This document shows, one piece after another, positions 59,308 through 64,000 of a DNA stretch of 64,000 nucleotides (positions are counted from its first letter, which is position 1; every line of letters starts with the position of its first letter). The stretch comes from Bacillota bacterium (GTDB lineage Bacteria; Bacillota; UBA4882; UBA8346), in assembly GCA_023426245.1 (NCBI GenBank), contig JAFABB010000033.1, positions 62,001 through 126,000 on the forward strand. Direction: 5' to 3'. A program made the position numbers and the translations under genes. Under the pieces are notes generated by a model. It had not been told where the DNA came from. It worked only from the letters and a program-made list of their open reading frames with translations, and did no database searches.

Positions 59308-60432
59308 ATGACAATCCCGGTTCTTAAGCCTTCCATTACCGATGAAGAAATACAGGCCGTTGCAGACACAATGCGTTCAGGATGGCTTGGCCTAGGCCCA
59401 AAAACTGCCGAATTTGAAGATAAATTTGCCCAATATGTAAAAGCCAAATTTTGTGTTGCCCTCAATTCTTGCACTGCTGCTTTACACCTGGTTATGGCTG
59501 CCCTAAACCTGCAGCCCGGTGATGAGGTTATTGTCACCCCGATGACTTTTATTTCAACGGTTCATTCCATATCGTATTGTGGAGCAACACCCGTATTTGC
59601 CGATATCTTGCCCGACACTCTCAATATTGATCCGAACGATGTAGCAAAAAAAATTGTTCCGAAAACCCGTGCAATCATCGGTGTTGATATAGCCGGTCAT
59701 CCTTGCGATTTGGATGAATTGATGGCTATTGCATCAGAAAATGGCCTAATATTTGTTGAAGATGCTGCACACTCTTGCGGAGCATCATATAAAGATAAAC
59801 CGATAGGCAGTATCGCCCCATTCACCTGTTTTAGTTTTCATGCAGTAAAAAATCTTACATGTGGAGAAGGAGGAGCCATAACCGCTCAAGATGAGTGGTA
59901 TCAAAAGTGGTTTAACGAAATGCGCTGGTTAGGAATATCCAGGGATACCTGGAAACGTTCTGAAACTGACAAAGGATATCAATGGAAATATTGGGTCGAA
60001 GAGCTAGGTTTCAAGTATCATATGAGTGATATTGCGGCTGCTATTGGTGTAGTCCAATTAAAACGGCTCAGCCAATTAAATCAAATTCGGCAATATATTG
60101 TTAGCGAATATAACCGGGCATTCCATGATATTGATTGGTTGACCTTGCCCCAAGAACGTTCTTATGTGAAGTCGTCTTGGCATCTTTATCAAATTAAGTT
60201 ACCCGACGAAACTTCTCGGGATCGGATGATTAATCATTTATTAGGCGAGGGGATTACTCCAGGCGTTCATTATTTGCCGGCTCATTTACATCCATATTAT
60301 CGGCAATTCAAATCGATTTGTCCGGTTGCTTCCGAAATTTGGAGACGTATTCTTTCTCTTCCAATTTTCCCTGATTTAAGCCATCAAGAGCAAGAAAAAG
60401 TTATTGACGCTGTTCGAAAATTCAAACCTTGA
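59308..60432 (+). CDS. DegT/DnrJ/EryC1/StrS aminotransferase 2
   Basis: 374 aa. KAKFCVALNSCTAALHLVM, PGDEVIVTPMTFISTVHSI, VEDAAHSCGA and the PLP-lysine segment FSFHAVKNLTCGEGGA are typical. The extra aminotransferase next to the first one suggests that two amino sugars are produced in this locus. GGAG precedes ATG 59308. It is the last gene of the plus-strand operon and faces the NeuC-like gene. Confidence 0.88.
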   Translation: MTIPVLKPSITDEEIQAVADTMRSGWLGLGPKTAEFEDKFAQYVKAKFCVALNSCTAALHLVMAALNLQPGDEVIVTPMTFISTVHSISYCGATPVFADILPDTLNIDPNDVAKKIVPKTRAIIGVDIAGHPCDLDELMAIASENGLIFVEDAAHSCGASYKDKPIGSIAPFTCFSFHAVKNLTCGEGGAITAQDEWYQKWFNEMRWLGISRDTWKRSETDKGYQWKYWVEELGFKYHMSDIAAAIGVVQLKRLSQLNQIRQYIVSEYNRAFHDIDWLTLPQERSYVKSSWHLYQIKLPDETSRDRMINHLLGEGITPGVHYLPAHLHPYYRQFKSICPVASEIWRRILSLPIFPDLSHQEQEKVIDAVRKFKP

Positions 60433-60513
60433 ACCTTCCAACTGGATGAATCTTTTGATTTAACCTAGTATTAAGTATAAACCAACAAAATTGTGACTTT
60501 TACGACCCAGAGA

Positions 60514-61647
60514 CTAAAATGTGAAACCCTTGTTTAATAATTCATCATCAATAGTTAGATTCGATAGTGTATCGGCTACCACTTTTCCAGCCCCAGGATG
60601 GTATGGATTATACAGATTCGGATCTAATTTTTTTTGGAAGCAATTTGACAATGCCAGACGAACCTCAGATTCTTCTCCGTCAATATCAACCACATTTCCC
60701 GCCCTCACTCTGCCCTGTTGGCGGGGACCAATATTAATTACGGGAAGCCTAAAATAGGGAGCTTCAATAATTCCGCTGCTGGAATTACCGATCATTACGG
60801 ACGCTTGCGCCAAAATCCCTAAATAAAGACGCCGGGGAACATGTAAAACGCGGTGGATAGCCTGATTATTTCGGTATTCATGGATTACCTTCAAAATAAA
60901 ATCATGACCGGCATCGGCATTGGGCAGAAATAACAGACATTGTAATTCAGTCTCCAAAATTACTTTTAATACATTTCTTAGTTGGAGCGCTGACTTCTCC
61001 TGATCTTCCAATACGGGATGGAAAATAACCAACGCAAACTTTTCACTTAAGGAAATATTAAGGTATTTTTCAATTTCAGATCGGCTTACATCAAAACCTT
61101 GTTCAGCATCATCCAAACCGGGGACTCCGATTCGGATGATCCGCCACGCTTCTTCCCCGGAGGCAAGTATGCACTTGGCTGCCTCATCGGTCACGGGAAA
61201 ATGGATGTGAGCCAGTTTAGTGATGGCATGACGCAATGATCCATCAATGGAACCCGATAGCTCCCCGCCATGAAGGTGAGCGGTTATAATGCGCATATGA
61301 GCCCCGGCAATTGCTCCTGCTAGCATTTCACCCCGATCCCCTAACACCAGTAGAAAATCCGGTTCAATTTTTTCCAACGCCTGGGATATCCCAAGCAATC
61401 CTATGGCCAACGATTTTGCCATAGCTGCTTTGGTATCACTTCTGAGCAGCATATCGACTTTGGATTCAATTTGAAATCCATCGCTCTCAATATCGTGAAT
61501 TGTCTGCCCAAATTCCCCTGTTAAATGCATCCCTGTAACAATTAAATGGAGAGATAGATTTTCACGAGAATTAATTTCCTTTAAAACCGGTCGATAAATT
61601 CCATAATCCGCCCTGGTTCCGGTTACAACGGCTATTTTTCGAATCAT
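60514..61647 (-). CDS. Hydrolysing UDP-N-acetylhexosamine 2-epimerase (NeuC/LegG-like)
   Basis: 377 aa from ATG 61647, preceded by GGAGGAAC; the longer frame to 61782 covers the previous intergenic region. KIAVVTGTRADYGIYRPVL, LLVLGDRGEMLAGAIAGAH, HLHGGELSGSIDGSLRHAITKL and MIGNSSSGIIEAP are NeuC hallmarks. It hydrolyses UDP and inverts C2, giving the free 2,4-diacetamido-2,4,6-trideoxymannose used by the NeuB-like enzyme. Together with the dehydratase, aminotransferase and acetyltransferase it fits the LegB-C-H-G-I order. Confidence 0.9.
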   Translation of the reverse strand: MIRKIAVVTGTRADYGIYRPVLKEINSRENLSLHLIVTGMHLTGEFGQTIHDIESDGFQIESKVDMLLRSDTKAAMAKSLAIGLLGISQALEKIEPDFLLVLGDRGEMLAGAIAGAHMRIITAHLHGGELSGSIDGSLRHAITKLAHIHFPVTDEAAKCILASGEEAWRIIRIGVPGLDDAEQGFDVSRSEIEKYLNISLSEKFALVIFHPVLEDQEKSALQLRNVLKVILETELQCLLFLPNADAGHDFILKVIHEYRNNQAIHRVLHVPRRLYLGILAQASVMIGNSSSGIIEAPYFRLPVINIGPRQQGRVRAGNVVDIDGEESEVRLALSNCFQKKLDPNLYNPYHPGAGKVVADTLSNLTIDDELLNKGFTF

Positions 61648-61720
61648 TGTTCCTCCTTTGATTACCCCAAGTTTATTCAATAATAATATAGTTATAAAAT
61701 TAAATAATGTTGAAGTTATG

Positions 61721-62353
61721 TCACTTCTTGCTATGAATTTCCCGGGCTGGTGTTCCAACTGCAGTAATATCATCAGACACATCCGATATCACTGTGCTTC
61801 CCGCCCCAATGATTACCCGATTACCAATATGAATTCCAGGGATAACGTTGGCGCCGATTCCGATGAAAGTATAACAACCAATTTCGATTTCGCCAGCCAA
61901 ATTAACTCCCGGACCAATATGGATATGGTCGGCTAAAAGACAATCATGATCAATATTGGCTCCGGTGTTGACGATGCAATCGGCGCCAATAAGCACCCCG
62001 GGGCCTATGAAAGCATGGCCGCAAATTACTGTTCCAGGACCGATGACCGCACTGGAACTTATAGTGGCGCTTGGGTGAATCAAAACCGGAAGAGCTAATT
62101 CGGTTTTGATCAATTGTGAGAAAAGGCGTTCCCGGACTTGGTTGTTACCAATAGCAACCACTGCCTCTTCCAAGCGAAAATTCCGCCAGAAATGGATCAA
62201 ATCATTTTCCGAGCCGATAATCGGCAATTCTGAATATTGAATGGATGGGAATTTGCGATCAAAAACACCGCCGATTTCAAAACTTTTAACGGCCATTAAT
62301 AAATCGAATACTACCTTACCGTGTCCACCTGCTCCTAAAATTCCGATTCGCAT
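61721..62353 (-). CDS. NeuD-like hexapeptide sugar acetyltransferase
   Basis: 210 aa from ATG 62353 (AAAGGGAAAT upstream). N-terminal Rossmann-like part (GILGAGGHGKVVFDLL) plus left-handed beta-helix repeats: VIGPGTVICGHAFIGPGVLIGADCIVNTGANIDHDCLLADHIHIGPG-type, with the catalytic His in NIDHDC. PglD/NeuD family: N-acetylates 4-amino sugars or O-acetylates sialic acids. 73 nt upstream of the NeuC-like gene on the same strand. Candidate N-acetyltransferase of the legionaminic-type pathway. Confidence 0.88.
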   Translation of the reverse strand: MRIGILGAGGHGKVVFDLLMAVKSFEIGGVFDRKFPSIQYSELPIIGSENDLIHFWRNFRLEEAVVAIGNNQVRERLFSQLIKTELALPVLIHPSATISSSAVIGPGTVICGHAFIGPGVLIGADCIVNTGANIDHDCLLADHIHIGPGVNLAGEIEIGCYTFIGIGANVIPGIHIGNRVIIGAGSTVISDVSDDITAVGTPAREIHSKK

Positions 62354-62453
62354 CGATTTCCCTTTCTTTAACGCCAGGAAGTCTAAAATTAGGATTCTGT
62401 TAATATTCATTAAAAGGATTTACCGATAATATTTATTCCGGAAGGAGGAAAAA

Positions 62454-62993
62454 ATGAAGTATCAGGCGGGAAATATCATCATCAAGGGATTAGAATTTGA
62501 TGATATGAAGGAACGTCACCTATGGTTAAATGATCAGGAAGTTACCCGTTACTTTACAAATTTGAGTTCGATTCCCCTTTCCAAAATGGATTTGGAAAAA
62601 TGGTATGAACATATTAGTCAAAAGAAGTCCCAAGAGCTTCATTTTTCAATTTATACCAATGAATCCAAGCACATTGGCGGCGCCCAAATAAAATCTATTG
62701 ATTGGAAAAACCGTAACGCGGAAATGGGAATATTCATTGGTGATAAAAACGAATGGGGTAAAGGTTATGGAACGAACGCAACAAAATCATTGATTCGTTT
62801 TGGGTTTTCCGAACTAAATCTGCATCGGCTTTGGTTAAGAGTAGATCCGGACAATTTAGCGGCTTTAAAATGTTATCAAAAAGCGGGTTTTTTGCAAGAA
62901 GGAATTTTTCGGGAAGATGTTTTCCGGAATGGTTGTTTTCACGATACAATTGTTATGAGCATCTTGAGTACTGGGACTTTACAGAATACTTGA
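62454..62993 (+). CDS. GNAT acetyltransferase (RimJ/RimL-like, PseH/SpsD-type candidate)
   Basis: 179 aa. GIFIGDKNEWGKGYGTNA holds the acetyl-CoA binding loop, and LNLHRLWLRVDPDNLAALKCYQKAGF is a typical GNAT C-terminal half. Divergent from the NeuD-like gene. PseH, LegH and B. subtilis SpsD belong to GNATs, so it may acetylate the amino sugar. With two candidate acetyltransferases (this and NeuD-like) in the locus, assignment is open. GGAGG precedes ATG 62454. Confidence 0.83.
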   Translation: MKYQAGNIIIKGLEFDDMKERHLWLNDQEVTRYFTNLSSIPLSKMDLEKWYEHISQKKSQELHFSIYTNESKHIGGAQIKSIDWKNRNAEMGIFIGDKNEWGKGYGTNATKSLIRFGFSELNLHRLWLRVDPDNLAALKCYQKAGFLQEGIFREDVFRNGCFHDTIVMSILSTGTLQNT

Positions 62994-63142
62994 TATGTCG
63001 GAGCGTCGGCCTTCATGATTGGATAATACTGTACATAAGTTTTAAGCATAATTTCTTACCGGATTTGAATAGGATATTTCTATAATCACTTTTAGCAGTT
63101 GAAAATATAAATTTATAAAATTCTTCAAGGGTGGGGCTAAAA

Positions 63143-63598
63143 ATGATAGAAAACGTAACGAGCAAAAAACTGATAAAGCACCTTGATGATCGTGGATTTT
63201 TTTTGGAAGTGTTAAGAAATGACGATTCGGCATTTAAAAAATTTGGCCAGTTTTCGATCTCTCTAAGCTTCCCGGGTGTTATCAAGGCTTTTCATTATCA
63301 TAAACTTCAGGATGACTTATGGTTTTTTCCGCTGGGTAATGCTCAAGTCGTCTTATTTGATCTTCGACCGGAATCACCTACCCATAAGGAGACAAATGTT
63401 TTTTATCTGGGTGAACATAATCCTGTTTTATTGCAAATTCCTGCAGGAGTTGCCCATGGTTACAGAGTTTTGGGAACTACTCCGGCAATGATTGCTTATG
63501 TAACTACAGAATCATATCAATCCAATAACCCTGATGAATATCGAGTTCCGTGGGATGACTCTACAATTGGGTTTGACTGGATGACACACAATAGGTAA
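63143..63598 (+). CDS. RmlC-like dTDP-sugar epimerase / cupin
   Basis: 151 aa from ATG 63143 (GGGTGGGG upstream). DDRGFFLEVLRND, AFHYHKLQDDLWFFPLGNAQVV and IPAGVAHGYRVLGTTPAMIAYVT are RmlC-type features, including His in HYHK and AHGY; it ends YRVPWDDSTIGFDW. It may be a dTDP-4-dehydrorhamnose 3,5-epimerase-type enzyme, or a related cupin (WxcM/FdtA-like). Followed by rmlD with a normal ribosome-binding site. Rhamnose synthesis is thus plausible. Confidence 0.8.
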   Translation: MIENVTSKKLIKHLDDRGFFLEVLRNDDSAFKKFGQFSISLSFPGVIKAFHYHKLQDDLWFFPLGNAQVVLFDLRPESPTHKETNVFYLGEHNPVLLQIPAGVAHGYRVLGTTPAMIAYVTTESYQSNNPDEYRVPWDDSTIGFDWMTHNR

Positions 63599-63697
63599 AT
63601 CGATTAGGAACCGCACGTGGATGTTAAGGATTTGCACCTGTTCCTATCTGAAACATCGTCCTTGGTCGAAAGATATCAAATCCAGGAGGGACCAAGA

Positions 63698-64000
63698 ATG
63701 AATATTTTAATTACGGGAGCGAATGGTCAATTAGGTAATGCGCTAAAAGAAATTTTAAAAAATGAAAAATTAAGCTTGGCAGATTTGCCTAAAATCAACC
63801 TGACTATACCCCAGGATACTTTGGATTATATTTTAATGGTTAAGCCGGAGGTAGTTATTCATTGTGCAGCAAAAACTAATGTAGATGAGTGTGAAATGAA
63901 TCCAACTTCTGCTTATTTGGGAAATGTATTAGCCACCAAGAATGTGGTAAATGCGTGTCAAAGTGCCAATTCAATATTAGTTTATATTTCTACTGATTAT
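63698..64000 (+). CDS. rmlD: dTDP-4-dehydrorhamnose reductase, cut by window edge
   Basis: First 101 codons visible. NILITGANGQLGNALKEIL is the cofactor loop, VIHCAAKTNVDECEMNP and VYISTDY are the RmlD blocks. AGGAGGG lies 6 nt before ATG 63698. It belongs with the preceding RmlC-like gene and may continue into rmlA/rmlB beyond the window, as in the B. subtilis spsI-L rhamnose genes. The catalytic Y/K pair is outside the window. Confidence 0.88.
   Translation, partial: MNILITGANGQLGNALKEILKNEKLSLADLPKINLTIPQDTLDYILMVKPEVVIHCAAKTNVDECEMNPTSAYLGNVLATKNVVNACQSANSILVYISTDY

Overview
The window looks like chromosome of an endospore-forming, moderately AT-rich member of the Bacillota (clostridial or Limnochordia-type). 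The evidence is spoIIP, a DUF3189/DUF1614 neighbourhood, the Firmicutes-type ispH plus S1-domain gene pair, the rpmB / asp23-fakA gene pair, LysM spore-type proteins and a locus resembling the spore-coat polysaccharide (sps) genes. A secreted protein with a beta-barrel-like sequence (12108-12776) raises the possibility of a diderm envelope. I do not name a species. I saw no rRNA, tRNA, CRISPR array, insertion sequence or prophage.

Region 1 (1-12000) is core housekeeping. Nearly all of it is on the minus strand: asp23-like, fakA, degV, rsmD, coaD, a coiled-coil protein, cmk, ispH and a four-S1-domain protein, ending in a strong 26-bp palindromic terminator. DUF1614, spoIIP and a cut DUF3189 gene follow. 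rpmB and prs are on the plus strand. An unassigned structured element lies upstream of rpmB.

Region 2 (12000-27600) is a mixed accessory and metabolic stretch. It holds the beta-barrel-like protein, a two-domain PhnB-like protein, a flavodoxin-ferredoxin fusion behind a frameshifted acetyltransferase, a nucleotidyltransferase, an AlkX/YcaQ-like protein, an array of six 21-bp repeats, a toroid-fold protein, an Ntn-hydrolase, a LytS/LytR-type two-component system next to a CstA/BtsT-type transporter (probably pyruvate or peptide uptake), asnS and menG.

Region 3 (27600-64000) appears to be one functional unit for building a spore surface. Four small LysM proteins with Tyr/Pro/Arg-rich segments and the first nucleotide-sugar gene all carry a similar SigK-like promoter ([A/G]C, 17-18 nt, CATANNNT). 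Then come three genes for a UDP-2-acetamido-2,6-dideoxy-L-hexose (reductase, CapE/FnlA-like dehydratase, 2-epimerase), a Cys-rich spore-surface-like protein coupled to a glycosyltransferase, an aminomutase / Gfo-Idh / nitrilase operon, a glycosyltransferase with three tandem SpsB-like proteins and a CMP-sugar synthetase, and a long minus-strand operon (two GT-D-type transferases, methyltransferases, two SDRs, a VOC protein, a class III aminotransferase, a second CMP-sugar synthetase, a TIM-barrel isomerase, a short NeuB-like synthase and a KdsC-like phosphatase). Facing operons supply a 4,6-dehydratase, two DegT-type aminotransferases, NeuC- and NeuD-like proteins and a GNAT acetyltransferase. 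Together these account for every step of a legionaminic-acid-like CMP-nonulosonate pathway. The window ends in RmlC-like and RmlD genes, as in the rhamnose part of B. subtilis sps. The best candidate for an undescribed system is this combined spore-surface glycan locus, with its SAF-less NeuB plus phosphatase and its two unexplained aminotransferase modules.
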